A stretch of DNA of 64,000 bases, taken from the NCBI GenBank assembly GCA_963931865.1, contig OZ007513.1:4380098-4444097 (forward strand), in the 5' to 3' direction. How positions within the stretch are numbered: position 1 is the first letter of the stretch; each line of letters starts with the position of its first letter. This stretch comes from Axinella damicornis. Its lineage: Eukaryota; Porifera; Demospongiae; Axinellida; Axinellidae. A model generated the notes under the pieces. That model did no database searches, was not told the DNA's origin, and saw nothing but the letters and a program-made list of their open reading frames with translations. The position numbers and the translations under genes were made by a program. This document shows, piece by piece, positions 42,617 through 54,720 of the stretch.

Positions 42617-42850
42617 CTACATCCATTTCAGCTCTGCGCATGGGCGCTGCACCACAGGCGTCCTCTTGGTGGACGTGAGTGCCCGCAGCCCACTCGCTGC
42701 TTGTACCTTCAAGTGATTTGACCCAGCCAAGTGTTTTCTGACGTGATATATGCTCAGTGATGAGAGATCTGCCCCACAACTGCAGAGCTTTTTGGTAGGA
42801 CGCGCTTCTTCCACGGCCTCGGATTGTCAGCGCGCTTGTCAACCTTCATT
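42617..42850 (-). CDS. Possible zinc-finger-type ORF segment
   Basis: The minus strand reads ARPTKKLCSCGADLSSLS followed by HVRKHLAGSNH, a Cys-x-Cys ... His-x3-His ... His arrangement that could bind zinc. The ORF ends soon after (about 42620). A second minus frame over the same DNA is equally long. It could belong with the candidate first exon at 43357. No splice link is proven. Confidence 0.3.
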
Positions 42851-43254
42851 GCACGTGTCCACTACTCGTGCACTTCCGTATATCTTATTACTTGGACCGT
42901 ATACCTCCGTATACTACGCACACGTCATTATGACGTCATGGTTGGTTGTTCATTCACAGGTCAAGGCAAAAAGGGGGATTGCGTCGGAAAAAAGGTGAAC
43001 GGTGGCCCCGTGATCAGGGGGCTGGCTGGATGGACGGGCATGAGACTACAGAAAAACCAACCAGTCCCGAAATGTCCACTTCCCAAAATCCCCTGCATAA
43101 CATCTGTAAACAACAGTCACCCTAAACGATACACCTGACTATTTTCATTGAGTATTCAATGAGCTTTAATTCACAGCTATTGTTGAAAATCATTCTTGGA
43201 ACATGCACTTTTAAAACACGCAGTTCCTCGACGCTAAACAGAACTTCAAACAAG

Positions 43255-43357
43255 AAAAAACCCGGCTTGCCTGTGTACGTGTAGGTTCAACGGGGTCCGC
43301 CGCCGGCACATCGACACGCACTTCCAGCAGCTCAACCTCGATGTCTGTGGCCGCCAT
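43255..43357 (-). CDS. Candidate first exon starting MAATDIEVELLEV
   Basis: An ATG at 43357 in a GC-richer context (ATGGCGGCC, Kozak-like) opens a frame reading MAATDIEVELLEVRVDVPAA and on to VEPTRTQ. Possible donors are GTACAC or the weaker GCAAGC near 43292. Acidic-then-polar composition looks coding. No domain. The ATGGCGGCC start also resembles family M, so exonised repeat is an alternative. Confidence 0.3.
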
Positions 43358-43916
43358 TACAATGAAACTTCAGTCCTGTAGGCGTTTGTATTGTAATTGT
43401 GTCCGCTACTCCGCTTGTGCTTGTGTTTCACGCAGCGAGTCCCTGCGCGGCCAATTACAGCCTAATCTCGTTCCCAGAAGTGCAAGGGGTCTGGGCACGA
43501 GACACGGTACATAGATCTACCATTCCCAGCCCCGGTTCCACATGCACCGCCTGGGAACGAGGCCTCGAGGCTAGGGACTGCGCCACGTGGCCTTGTTCTC
43601 GACTGTCTAGCTAGCTAGCTAGGCGCTAGGCGGCTACAGCAGGTGGATCTGGGCACTCTGGCGAGGCAGATACCTACTACATGCAGCAGTGAGCCTTTAC
43701 GCCGTATTTAGTAGCCTTGCCCTTTGTCTACACTAATTTTTTGTGTGTTGTTATACAGCGGCTACAGCGTTGTGCGGGAATTGAAATTTGAATTGAATTA
43801 CTATTAAAGTTTATCCGATATGGAATGGGTTGAACATAGGTAGGAACCTATTGGAGGTAATACTCCCCAGACAAATGGGGAGCCCAATTTTTCCGCGATC
43901 CAAGATGGCGGCAGAA

Positions 43917-44052
43917 GTTTAGTATACGTATACGGAACGTTTATTATACGTATACGGAACGTTTAGTATACGTATACGGAACGTTTATTATACGTATACG
44001 GAACGTTTAGTATACGTATACGGAACGTTTAGTATACGTATACGGAAACGTT
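43917..44052. repeat. 22-bp tandem repeat
   Basis: Six copies of GTTTAGTATACGTATACGGAAC with T/G variation. The core GTATACGTATAC is self-complementary, so each unit is also a small palindrome. Confidence 0.9.
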
Positions 44053-44352
44053 TTCCGTATATGTCGCTCTTTGCGGTAGAGGGGCTGCGTTTGAAGTCGA
44101 GGCAAGAAAAGTACAGTCATGTAGTAATTCCTACAGTGATCTTGGAAACAAGCAGCTGTACTACTGTAGCTCAGTTGCCGTGCCGATTGGATCGAGCAGC
44201 TATGCAACCTTGAGTACGAGTGAGATGGACGTTTCCGTTCAACTTCCGTGTTCTTTTGCCTTGTGGAAGTGCTTAGTCATCACGTCAATGCAGCCACTCT
44301 GTGGAATTTCCAAACAGCCACCATGTTGATGGTATTAGCTGCAATGGGTCTA

Positions 44353-44770
44353 TACCGTATATCGGGAATGTGTTGACAATGTTCTGTGTGACAATTATTC
44401 ATGTTGAAAATTTTTCGCGAATTGATTTTTTTTTACTACTTCTGACCTTGCTGCACTTGCCATTCATTCACTGACACGCCGACCCAGCTTCTTCGGGAAA
44501 ACTCGAACTGCTGCAGACCCACCATGGCCGTGACAAATGTAAGTACCAGGTCTGCTCCTTCACACCAGGTGCTCAATGTGCTGCTCCCGCATCTTGAACC
44601 TCTCTGTCCACTTGAGTGATTCTTTGAGAAGGTATCAAAACAGCTGCTTCAGAGCCGTGAATTGCGCAGTAATGTACACGTTTGTTACCATCATTTTTCT
44701 CAGTAATTGTAAATTATTTGGCATGATATTCGCAAAATGTGTTAACAACGAAAATTTCCCGATATACGGT
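44353..44770. mobile_element. TACCGTATATCGGGAA-ended TIR element (about 418 bp)
   Basis: The left end TACCGTATATCGGGAATGTG and the right end inverse of ACCGTATATCGGGAAATTTTC. The interior block with CACCATGG and GTCGAGC/CTCGAACTGCTGC is shared with 23823-24060. Confidence 0.65.
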
Positions 44771-44859
44771 GGACCATAATATGTAGAAATAGCAGTTTCT
44801 CATGACCCAGCTAATTCTCTTGGTGCATTTTTATAATCGTGATTAGTCGAGTTGTTAAG

Positions 44860-45350
44860 AACACGCCCACTCACTCACTCTCCCACTCACCTACCCACCA
44901 ACTCACCCACCCACTCACTTGCTCAACCACTCACCCACCTACTCGCCCACTCACCCACCTACTCGCCCACTCACCCACCTACTCGCCCACTCACCCACCT
45001 ACTCGCCCACTCACCCACCTACTCGCCCACTCACCTACCTACTCGCCCACTCACCCACCCACTCGCCCAACTACCCACTTACTACTTGCTCTCCCGCTCA
45101 CCCACCCACTCACCCGCTCACCCACTCACTCAGCCACCTGTTCACTCACTCACCCACCCACTCGCTCACTCAACCACTCACCCACCCACTCACTCGCTCG
45201 CCCACTCACTCACCCACCTGTTCACTCACCCGCTCGCTCACTCAACCACTCACCCACCCACTCGCCCAGCCACCCACTCGCCCAGCCACCCACTCGCCCA
45301 GCCACCCACTCACTTGCTCTCCCGCTCACTCACCCACCCCACCCCACCCC
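44860..45350. repeat. Minisatellite of CACTCACCCACCTACTCGCC type
   Basis: Degenerate pyrimidine-rich tandem repeats (ACTCACCCAC, TACTCGCCC). All three plus frames are open and give Thr/Pro/His/Ser-rich peptides, which is typical of an 8-20 bp satellite and not evidence of a gene. Confidence 0.85.
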
Positions 45351-45754
45351 CCACCCGCACATACTGTGTACCACAACACTATACCTATCACCTAAGCCTA
45401 TGGATTGTCTAGTGAATCTCTGTCCTAGTATGTGCAGTTCGAACTGATTGACACTCTTGCTAGTTTTAAGTCTTGAGGTGAAGGCCTGGTGGTGGTTAAC
45501 TCAGCGTTTGCAAAGATGTTTGTCGTTTTATTCCGACACTGATTAGTCTTGTTCCCAGGCCACATAGGAACGAGGCTTTTTCAGATTATGTTTGTGGTTT
45601 TCATGAATGGGTGTAAAATGCTTGGCCTTCCTTCCACATAGTCTGCATTTCTAGTAAAATGGATGTGGATAGTAAGTCTCAGGCATTTGAGTAGCCTCAA
45701 ACCCAGGCGCGGAGAAGGGAGAGAGTGCATTGTATCCGCTGTTTGCACATGTGC

Positions 45755-46024
45755 TTAATTATTAAAACCACATGGATTTATGCAGATGACGTCACAAATC
45801 TTTCCTGGCGTGAACAATGATGTCTGTACCTCACAACGAAACCACGAAGACATGATCACAACTTTCACTCTTACGCTTGGATCTTGGTCTGTCATCAATG
45901 CCATGAGGGATAAGACTACAATGACTACGCTGTCATCTCGGGCAAGCTTCACATCAAACACGAACGGTATAACACAATGACTTCCCGAAACCAGTGCATA
46001 GCCAGAGTTTCTTCGTATACTCAC
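45755..46024 (-). pseudogene. RecQ-like helicase, N-terminal fragment
   Basis: The minus strand carries a Walker A-like TGFGKSLCY (about 45984-46010) in one frame. After a one-base shift comes FVFDVKLARDDSVVIVVLSL followed by ALMTDQ (motif Ia-like). RecQ helicases of this repeat-associated type have the order TGFGKSLCY ... SVVIVVSPL.ALM.DQ. The shift and the absence of a DEAH box indicate a broken copy. A C-terminal RecQ fragment lies at 54280-54545, in an order that cannot be one gene. Confidence 0.6.
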
Positions 46025-46619
46025 TTCAAAGAGAGCGTCGTTGCTAGAGGTACGAAACAGCCTTATCTAGGTCTTGCACAAAGTCCTCATTATTGGCAGA
46101 ATACAATCGTGATACGGTTACGAACATGCATCTGACGTCAACAAGCCACGGGGATGACGCAGTCTTATCTGGGATTCCCGGAATGGCGGGAAGTTAAGTG
46201 CGTGCACAAACAGTGGATACCAGACACTCTCTCCCCCTCCTCCGCTTCGAGGCTAGCACTTGAATCACTAGTATTATAGGTATGGCTGTAAATGTTTTGT
46301 CTTTCACCATAGAATTGCTAATTGACTGGGACTGAAGGAGGAGGAGGAGGTGGAGAGGCAGAGGTAAGTGTTTTACTGTGGAACCCACAAGTACTTGTTT
46401 CCAGTACCTTTCTTGTTAGTGCTGAGCATGGACAGCATCTTCCGCAGTAATTGCTGAGGCCTGCCAGACATAGGTTTTGCTCAAGAGTTGTAATGGGAAA
46501 GCCTGAGTGAGCCCTGCATGTGGCATATTGCAGAAAGTTCAGTAACAGTGTACATGTGGGAGACTTGTTCCCAGGCCTTCTGCACCTGTGTTTGAATACA
46601 TGGCAACATTACCATACCT

Positions 46620-47355
46620 CTTTCCAGGTAGAGGAGGAAGAGGCCTAAGAGGCAGAAGAGAAGAAAGAGGTGGGGAAAAAAGGGAAAGGAAAAAGGTGAA
46701 AGAAGAGTCCTAAGAGGCAGAGGAGAAGAAAGAGATGGGAAAGGAAAAAGGAGGAGGAAGAGACAGGGGAAGGGAAAGAGGATGGGAAATGGCAGGAAGA
46801 AGAGAAGGGGAGGAGAGGAGGAGGAGGAGGAGGAGGAGACGAAACTGAAAACTGTAATGCACACAGACTGCAGTGGTGGGGGGAGGGAGAGGAGACAGAG
46901 ATGGAGGAGTAAGAGTGTGGCAAGTCAAGCCAGGGAGAAGGGAGGAAGTTGAGAGCAAGAGAATACCTAACCTTAAACAGACAAATGGGGAGGAGGTGGA
47001 AGAGAAAATGGAAGGGAAGGAGGACGACTGGAAATCAGAGAGAGGAGGAGGAGGGAGGAGAGGGGGAGGAGGGAGGAGAGGGGGGAGGGAGGAGTGGAAG
47101 AAAGAATGGATAAGTAAGAGCTTTGCACTTAAAACTGCAGACTGCAGTGGTGGGGGGTGGGACAGAGATGGAGGAGCAAGACTATAGCAAGTGAACCTAC
47201 AGGGAGGAGGAGAAAGAAATAGCTAACTTTGTATACGGGGGGGGGGGAAGAAAACTTTAAAATATCTAACCTTGTACACAGACGAAGGGGGAGCAGGAAG
47301 AACGGAGGAAGAAGTGCGATTACCGGAAGCAAGTAATCCAGGTGGAGTAGGAGGA
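46620..47355. repeat. Purine-rich low-complexity tract
   Basis: (GGA)n/(GAAA)n-type sequence on the plus strand, with a partial duplication (GACTGCAGTGGTGGGG with GGGACAGAGATGGAGGA at about 46868 and 47140). ORFs here encode Leu/Pro/Phe or Glu/Gly runs and are not credible genes. Confidence 0.8.
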
Positions 47356-47781
47356 GGAGGCTGTTGGAGAATCAAGAAACTGGTACTGAAATCTAAACTT
47401 GCGCACCAACCGTGCTGCTTGACAATTATATTTCTCCACCTTACTAGGTGATCCGGAAAATACTAACTCTACCTTCCTGGTGAAGCAGCAAGGAGCTAGC
47501 TACCTTCCTGGTGAAGGAGAAGGGAGCTATATAACAGCGACTGACTGCTGCCTCCTCGCTGAGCTTGACGACTAGGTACATAGTGATACAGTAGGGTACT
47601 GTACTTTTACTAAAACTTGCAGTAACTGAACGTAGAGCGTGGGGCGGTGGATGCAAACCATTCTCTTTGATACGGCCTACGCGGGTTTTCCCGCCTAAAC
47701 TATTATGAATGCCATTTGCAGCAAAGTGCTGAACTTAATTTCGCAGCAACTTTGATGCCTGCACTGACTGTAGTCAGACAA

Positions 47782-48165
47782 CTACACACATGCTATGCCA
47801 AGTATGGAATTACCAGAGGAGACGGCCGGGGAGGATATGGAGCGACCAACCAAATGAGCAATCGCTGGATAAGCTGTTTTCGGATTAATGTTTAAATTCT
47901 CAGTTATTTTAGTATTACTGAGGTGTAGACCTTGGTGCAGATAGACAATCCACCAGTGATCGTCTTTGTCATTTGCTGAACTGCGTGCTGGCTCGGAGCA
48001 TGAAGCCTGGCTTGTCCCTTGTGCCATCTTCGCACACCAATGGAGGTATGTACAAAACTCACCAGGAGGTGTGTGATTAGGAATCAGACAGCTTCTGGTG
48101 TTTAAATGGATTTGCGGTTTAAACCACTTCACAAACACTGCAAGTTTTATGACAGTATTATACAT
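47782..48165 (-). pseudogene. Tc1/mariner-type helix-turn-helix fragment
   Basis: The ORF's central part reads DDHWWIVYLHQGLHLSNTK, then ITENLNINPKTAYPAIAHL, the pattern of the Tc1/IS630 DNA-binding HTH (basic/aromatic W..V, then the helix I...L.I...T). It continues 30 residues and ends without a DDE domain. The N-terminal 45 residues do not match. A truncated transposase is the best reading. Confidence 0.45.
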
Positions 48166-48169
48166 ATGT

Positions 48170-49140
48170 AGGAGTAGTCAAAATCTGCCAAAAGTAAGCA
48201 AACTGTCTTGACAATTCGCGACCAGCTGGTTTTGGCCTTGTGGGCCATTTCTGGTGCATGGTACAAAACTATATGGCATGTAGGCTTATACCACAGGCAT
48301 TCTAATTATGCATCCTTTCTAATTCTACGTCAAAATTCAAATTATCAAAGCAATAATTTCTAATAATGCGTCACACTCTGTGGACTAATTTCCTTTGTAA
48401 TGGCAGCATGGCAGCTAGCTTGAAAGTACAGTTGAACAGCGAAGAGGGTGCACTACATCATAGCCTGTGAATGTTGATGTGTAAAGGCACAATTGCGGAC
48501 ATCAGCAATGGTACAGCTGTGTTTGTTACAGGTTGTCGGACTGTTGCTACCTTTTGTCTTACACGAGCGTTCATATCCTGGGGTACAGAATACATAAGTG
48601 AGTTGCTTTCTTGCTATGTAGTAGCCTTGTGCATACTTGCCTGACTTCAGTACCTAGTGAGGTTAGTGCGTACCTTTTCTAATCATGCATCAAAGTTAGT
48701 CGCTGTTTGGCTGACCGATTTCTATTCTTGCGTTATGTTTATTTTTGAGTGACACATAATTAGAGCGCCTATGGTATAATGCAATATGACGGCCAGTGAC
48801 TTCAATAGGCATATCATACGAGCATACAAGTAGAGCAGACACCCAGGCCACATCTTCAGTTCAGTCTTGGCAGACACTATTTGATACGTACCATGCAGTG
48901 TGGGCCCTCACATCAGCACATTAGATTGTTTTCGCCAGCATGCAATTGGCTGTTCTGCTGGTCTGCAACATTTTGCATGTGCTCCCTCGCAATCTGTTGC
49001 ATTGGTTGCAGTTGATCGCTTCCGACACGAGGGTTGTCTCATGGTGGTGGAAGCTTGATTGTTGGGCCATATATGTATACAAGTAGGATGTGGCCAAGCA
49101 GCAGCTAATACTCCATCCTAAATGTTGCTGATTAAAGTGC
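48170..49140. other. No supported gene
   Basis: AT-rich sequence with no ORF over 60 codons of note, no TIR pair recognised and no exon with a homologue in the window. Confidence 0.45.
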
Positions 49141-49143
49141 AGT

Positions 49144-49497
49144 GTGGTGTATTTGTTTCAGAATATGTATTTCAGCAACATAGGTGACTTTCGCCTTATG
49201 TTGCAAATTCTGATGTACCTATCTTCAGACATGTACGTATCTCATGAGGTACATTCTGAAGCCAATCCGTCACACAAAAGTTGTCAGTGTGGAGCACAAA
49301 CTGCATTTGTGGCAATCGTGCTTTGTTGTGGGGATGTGGAAAGTGTGCCTCCATATCCCACCTCTCCGTGCTGTACTGTGAACATGGATATGTACACCTT
49401 TTCAAGGGCTATCATTAATATAGAAGGGTACACCTACGTGTATTATGTTTACGCATGTACTTGTCAAAAATCAAGCCCAATCATAGTTCCTTGTTGA
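49144..49497 (+). CDS. Unrecognised Cys-rich ORF
   Basis: 117 codons, moderately Cys- and Tyr-rich (SCQCGAQTAFVAIVLCCGD). No domain recognised, no splice evidence, and a 69-aa ORF overlaps on the other strand. Low confidence. Confidence 0.2.
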   Translation: MVYLFQNMYFSNIGDFRLMLQILMYLSSDMYVSHEVHSEANPSHKSCQCGAQTAFVAIVLCCGDVESVPPYPTSPCCTVNMDMYTFSRAIINIEGYTYVYYVYACTCQKSSPIIVPC

Positions 49498-49627
49498 TAA
49501 ATAATGTATAGCTTCAGGCGCATGGCGTTGAGATCACCTTCTGGTTCTCTGTTAGCCTGTTCCTTGAACTTCGCCAGCGGGATCCTACATTGATCCCTTG
49601 GCCACTTGAATCCTCTTCCCTTTAGCT

Positions 49628-49915
49628 GCCGGAAATACGTGTTAAATAACACACTAACATTGAGTTGGATATCAGTTGGAATATACGGTCGAAATACGTG
49701 TTAAATAACACACTAACATTGTCAGTTGGAATATACGGTCGAAATACGTGTTAAATGACACACAAACATTGAGTTGGATATCAGTTGGAATATACGGTCG
49801 AAATACGTGTTAAATAACACTAACATTGAGTTGGATGTTGGTTGGAATATACAGTCGAAATACGTGTTAAATAACACACAAACATTGAGTTGGATATCGG
49901 TTGGAATATACGGCA
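49628..49915. repeat. 59-bp tandem repeat
   Basis: Five copies of a unit starting GAAATACGTGTTAAATAACA and containing GAGTTGGATATCAGTTGG and ATATACGGTC. One copy is short in the middle and others carry single differences. Confidence 0.9.
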
Positions 49916-50089
49916 CCTCAGAAACTAATTAATCGGTATGCTATGCTAATCACGTGGTGGTATTGCCTTTCAAGACGTAAAACGGCAACTTCATGGTGTC
50001 AGAGTGAAATGGATATGTGTCAGAGTGAAATGGATATTCATGGTGGTATCGTACTGAATGTGTATTGTTACAGATTGCATAAATGAGAG

Positions 50090-50790
50090 ATGAAGCAGAG
50101 GCATCAGAAAGAATCATCCAAAAATGCTAGTGAACGATAGAGTGTAGGAAGACTGAGCCTGGTACACACTGTGCACATGCTCAGCATGCTACACCGTATT
50201 AGCGAACATCATTCCGTCTAATATGATCACATTGTCCTAGTATGGTACATCTCAAAAGTCCTTGAGCACACAGTAGAGGTGCCCTTGCGAGTACTCGCAT
50301 GTTTTGTGTTCACGTGCGCTATAATGCGCACGCTATCCCCTGTGACTTGCATCGGCAAGAAGGACGGACATCTCAAGTAGATGAAGGCGTGACTAGACTA
50401 AATTTCGACCGGAAGCGTTACGGAGCGTAACTACTCGGTATTCTTCCATATACGGGAATGTTTTGCACAATAAACACGCGTTCGTGTTCGTGTGTTCTCG
50501 AGGAAGAAGGGGCTGTAAACTCTATCGTGGAAGACTGAAGAGGATGGAGGATTCATCTCCATGGGTGCTTAGCGTACCAGATGACTCTACCGCGTCGGAT
50601 TACTGACAGCCAAAGCCCAAGGTACGTTAGACAGTAGTATAATTCGTACTGTTATAATTTTGTTTGGACCACATGCTCGGCCGCCTCTAGTTCTGTCGGC
50701 AGTCGAAGGTGATATAGAGAGCTGACAAATTATTATATGATCACTACTCAACAGAGAATTACAAGTCAAGTTAACAGAGATGAGTAACGG
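50090..50790. other. No supported gene
   Basis: Contains a possible short first exon at 50544 (ATGGAGGATTCATCTCC) upstream of the DUF6589-like region, but no donor/acceptor pair links it. Otherwise empty. Confidence 0.35.
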
Positions 50791-51170
50791 TTACGCGGTT
50801 TTGAACCACATTTCCAGTAGTCTGCACACAGATTTGTAACCTTTAACAAGGTCTCTATAGTCACTGTTGATGTGTACATCTGGAAGGGAGTGGTGAGACC
50901 GATAGTAGTTCTTTTCAACAGCCGTACATAGTTTTGTTTTATAGGGAGGAACTGGTGATTCAGCTTCATTTTCTTTGTTGGCGGTGATTATGTCCTTGCA
51001 GTATTCTGTTGTGGTTTGTATGCTGACTGTTTCTTCATCCACGGCACTTGGACCCGAGTCATCTTGCTGTTTGTCAGATTTATCCACTGCTCTGCTACTA
51101 GCACTGGATTCATTTGTTAGTGTGTCGTCTAATCTTGTGTCATATTCTGTTCAGCTGGTGTGGTGGTAGT
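50766..51170 (-). CDS. Unrecognised minus-strand ORF, possible exon
   Basis: The minus frame from about 51087 to 50791 reads DKSDKQQDDSGPSAVDEETV and then TKLCTAVEKNYYRSHHSLP and VKGYKSVCRLLEMWFKT before a stop. Charged and non-repetitive, so it looks coding. It has no ATG in the listed frame (opens at GTG), so it would be an internal or terminal exon. Family unknown. Surrounding TE pseudogenes suggest a transposon origin. Confidence 0.35.
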
Positions 51171-51293
51171 GTCCATTGGTTCATGATCTAGGTTGTGGAA
51201 GTATTTGTAACCCGTTAGCTGGCCTTCTTTGGTTGCCGCCGATGTTACGCTACCGAAGCACATTGTCGTCCGTGTAGTACTCGACTTGAGGTC

Positions 51294-53999
51294 TTGGAAC
51301 GAGCCTCAAAGGACCGAGTGGCCTTTTCTGAAATTGCCAAGAAAAGCTACAGGTTGCATGGACCACTGAAGTGTGCCAAAGTCAGCAGTGGGGACGGAGT
51401 ATCACCTGATACTGCTAGTGCCAGACCACCGGCTAAGCGACTATCTAGCAGGCGTCTTCACTTTGGTCCAAGTTCTCTGCCTCCACAATGAAAGTGGAAA
51501 ATGTTACACACAGAAGAATATTAAATAACTGTTTGCACAATATACAGCATCACTCGCTGTCCAACTGGTGCAGCAGCTGTGTTCTCTCATCGACTATGAG
51601 GTTCATCCGTATCAGGTCAAGCTTGTTTTGCAGCAGCAGCCGTGTCCTCTCATCAACTGTGAGGTTCCTTCATCTCCGGTCAAACTCGTGCAGCCCCTAG
51701 GAGAGGGCAGTGGAGGTACACAATCATACGCTACATGTGATTACATTTGTGTCCATGTGAACATCATTTGTCATTACTGTAACATAGGTGATGATATACC
51801 CCAAGATAATCACAAAACACCAAGCAGAAGGGATTCAGAGGCAGTGAGTTGTACCCTTTTTACTTGTGAAAGAGCCAAGAATCATGCTGTGTGATTACCC
51901 ACCTTTAGACCTGACTTTGAGTTGTGGAGCAAAGGCCGAGTTCTCTTCTCCAAGGTGAAGTGTCCCCTGTGCTGCTGAAGGCGATGGAGCCACGTCCTCT
52001 GCAGGAGAGTACTGAAGGTATCCAGGTGTTAATGAGTAGATGAAAACATGGTAATAACATATCTTACACTTTCCCTGCAGCTATGAACAGACCAAGTGCA
52101 CCTACATCACTTCCAGCAGGAAAATCTGTGACAGTAAGTACGCTAAAGGAAAGTATATGATTATGCACCAGTTTAATTCATTCTCATACCAACTGTTTCT
52201 ACACCTGCAAGAGCAGCCCCTTGGACAAGGCAGCTAAATGCCGAGGAGTCAGCACTCGGAAGAGCTCTTGCTGGTGGTCATATCCCATTGGTCGTCAAGG
52301 CTGTTGTTAACCACAGTGCTCTGCGGGAAGCCGTCTTCCTCAACCTACTTGATGAGGTGGATGCAGAGTGTAGCAAGCTGTGCCGCAGGAGTGAGTTATC
52401 GGCTTTTCGGAAAACTTCCTGTGTCTGAGATGCCTGCATTTGATTGGAAGGTTCTCATCGATGAGCTGGTTTCGAAGGCCCCAATTCTGCTGCAAATTCT
52501 CTGTACCCTAACATCCTCCAGTGACCCCCGGAACAAGCATAAGTCTGGCAGTGTTCACCACCCAGGAATCTGCATGGCAGCATCGGTGATCCTGAAAGAA
52601 AGAAACCGAGAGATGTGTGGGGTTCAGGCAATGATCTCTCTTCTATTGTTTGAGTCACATGCCAACAGGTAAACGTAAGTGTGCATATGCAAATAATTAT
52701 GAATGCGACCACCTTAAGTGATTTCGTATTTATACATATGCAGGTATATACACAACTGGACGAACCACATCGATCAATACCTGCGTCAGCTACCCTGCAA
52801 CCCTGAGATTGGTAGAAGATGTTAGTAAACTTCACGAATTCCTTGGAACAGTGGATTGCAGATGACGTGACCTTCAAATTCATTGGGGGAAAAAAGGTGG
52901 GTGTGTGCAATGTACGCACTGACCATGAGGGTGAGGTGGTTCATATGTACAGTCCTCCTAGCGGCTCATAGTTGGCTTCCTCCTCTTGATCTTCCATGCA
53001 CTGGACAGGTCGCAGATGCGATGTCAATTCCCTGGAAGTCCTTTCTACCATCTCAGGAAGACGTTAACAGCATGAGGAACAACCATTGTTGGTGCCACGA
53101 CTCCTTGCCCAGTACTTTACGGATCTCTCATCCCTGTCAATTCACATGAAACATAAATACTCACAGCAGATGTCCGAAAAGTACAAAGTAGTAGTAGTTG
53201 AAGTAGTAGCTACAAGTGCTGGTATGCTGGACATTATGACAGGAATGCTGGATTACCTAGGTGAAAAGTATCCTCCTGAGAAGAAGATATCATCTGGTGG
53301 ATTCCGGCTCGCATGTGAGCGCCAGGCAGCTGCGATGCACCACATGATGGATGGGGACACACCGAAGGACCATCTCCAGCTTCTTGAACCCCAATCAAAA
53401 GACTGGCACACTGTCTTTTGTGCATGTTGAAAGTCAGTTGCACATAATGAAACACAACATTTGAGGCATGATATGCAGTGGGCATTAGTTTGTGTTTACA
53501 ATCTGGTGGTCAATTTACACTTTGGGCATTATAAATGGGTAATACACATGGTTTTCATTCTTACCCAGGTAATCTGGAAGGCCTTGTATGGACAGACATC
53601 ACGAGACCATGGCACTCTTGGCTAATTCAGAAGCCTACTCAATCGGACAACAGTCAAGAAGAACAACCCCAAAATGAAAGTCAATGCCACACTGGAGTTT
53701 CTTCTCAGAGTTGTGAAAGGGCACTTCCTGGCTGTGGCATGTGAGCTACTCAGGGGTTCCGTTCGGCACACAACCATGCAAGTCAGATGAGAAAATTGTG
53801 GCTTGAAGCAGAACATTATCTTCACTGTCACCAAAGGCAGAAAACACCATGCGTTCCCCAGGATTCACACACATCCCCTGTGGAATTGGAAGCATAAGAA
53901 GACAGAAAAATGGATTAGAAGAAACAATTTTTGAAGTACCAAGGTGCTGTGAGGGAAGAGGGCGACTCTGATTCTGATGCCAGTGACAGCGATGCATAA
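51294..53999 (+). pseudogene. DUF6589-type transposon-derived gene, broken
   Basis: Pieces in the expected order but in changing frames: QLNAEESALGRALAGGH with LDEVDAECSKLCRRSELSAF (52229-52425), FDWKVLIDELVSKAP and MAASVILKERNREM (52440-52675), NTCVSYPATLRLVEDVSK, VRTDHEGEVVHMYS, LPPLDLPCTGQ with SIPWKSFLPSQEDV, SIHMKHKYSQQMSEKYKV (53139-53190), DWHTVFC, WKALYGQTSRDHGTLG, and LLNRTTVKKNNPK, ending REEGDSDSDASDSDA. This order matches a large protein family in cnidarian, sponge and fungal genomes that I know as DUF6589. At least five frame shifts or stops (for example after RKTS, TAG in TLG-stop-FRS) make it a pseudogene. An N-terminal piece at 51294-51491 may belong to it. Confidence 0.6.
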
Positions 54000-54279
54000 T
54001 TGACACACCCTATATAATATTGGATTTCCTTGTTCCTACCTACCAATCAAAATTCACATACCAATAATAGGAAGTTCCCCATGACAAATGGGCATCGAAT
54101 AGAGTGGTTCCTAGCACACACATCACAGCAAACCATGGGGCTTGGACCAGGCTTTGAACGAGATGGGTCAAGTAGCCACTTTCGACAGCATGAGCTCTCA
54201 CCTCCTCACAGCTATTATCTCTACATCTCATGTAGTTGTGGGCTGCCTTCTTACTGGACGGTCAGAAGCCTTCCAGAAC

Positions 54280-54545
54280 ACAATTGATCAAGCTGCATCC
54301 CCACTTCGTCCCCCCCCCCCCCCCCCCTCCTACTCTCCTGGAAATAGTCATCTATGCTTTGGGGTGCTCCATAGTGGTAAATTGTGTTCACATCTCTGAG
54401 ATTCACTCCCATTCCCAGGGCAATGTGGCAAAAACTCTTACAACACCATTTGGGTCCGTTAAACTTTTTAAAGATGGCATCTTTGTTGTGCTCAGGAGTG
54501 TTGGAATGGTACTGAAGTACTCTTGCTTTTGACTTTAAGTTAACC
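54280..54545 (-). pseudogene. RecQ-like helicase, C-terminal fragment
   Basis: The minus strand encodes VLQYHSNTPEHNKDAIFKKF, then ALGMGVNLRDVNTIYHYGAP and SIDDYFQESRRGGG. These are the motif V/VI region of RecQ-type helicases (ATxALGMGVN ... QESGRGGR). The bases before ALGMG read VRVFAT in the next frame, so one base is missing. The GRGGR motif is replaced by a G-run (54310-54327). Inactive remnant. Confidence 0.65.
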
Positions 54546-54720
54546 GGTCGCACTTGCACATTACTTACCTCGGATGTGAAAGGGAAATGGCATGAACATT
54601 TGCAGGAGAAGAAACGTCTTGAATCTGGATATCGAACGTGCTTCAAGTATTGCATGGCCGTTCTGTTATGACGGAAACTTGTATGTGTGTTTGTGTTGTA
54701 CGTCCAAGGAAGAAACAGTT

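Noticed and set aside
44839..45447. Three overlapping long ORFs (up to 202 aa) rich in Thr, Pro and His
   Set aside because: They are all frames of one pyrimidine-rich minisatellite.
46481..47332. Leu/Pro/Phe-rich minus ORFs resembling membrane proteins
   Set aside because: Produced by a GGA/GAAA purine tract on the plus strand. No start or splice context.
49628..49915. Repeats with regular spacing, considered as CRISPR-like or operator array
   Set aside because: The 59-bp units are head-to-tail with no variable spacers. A plain tandem repeat.
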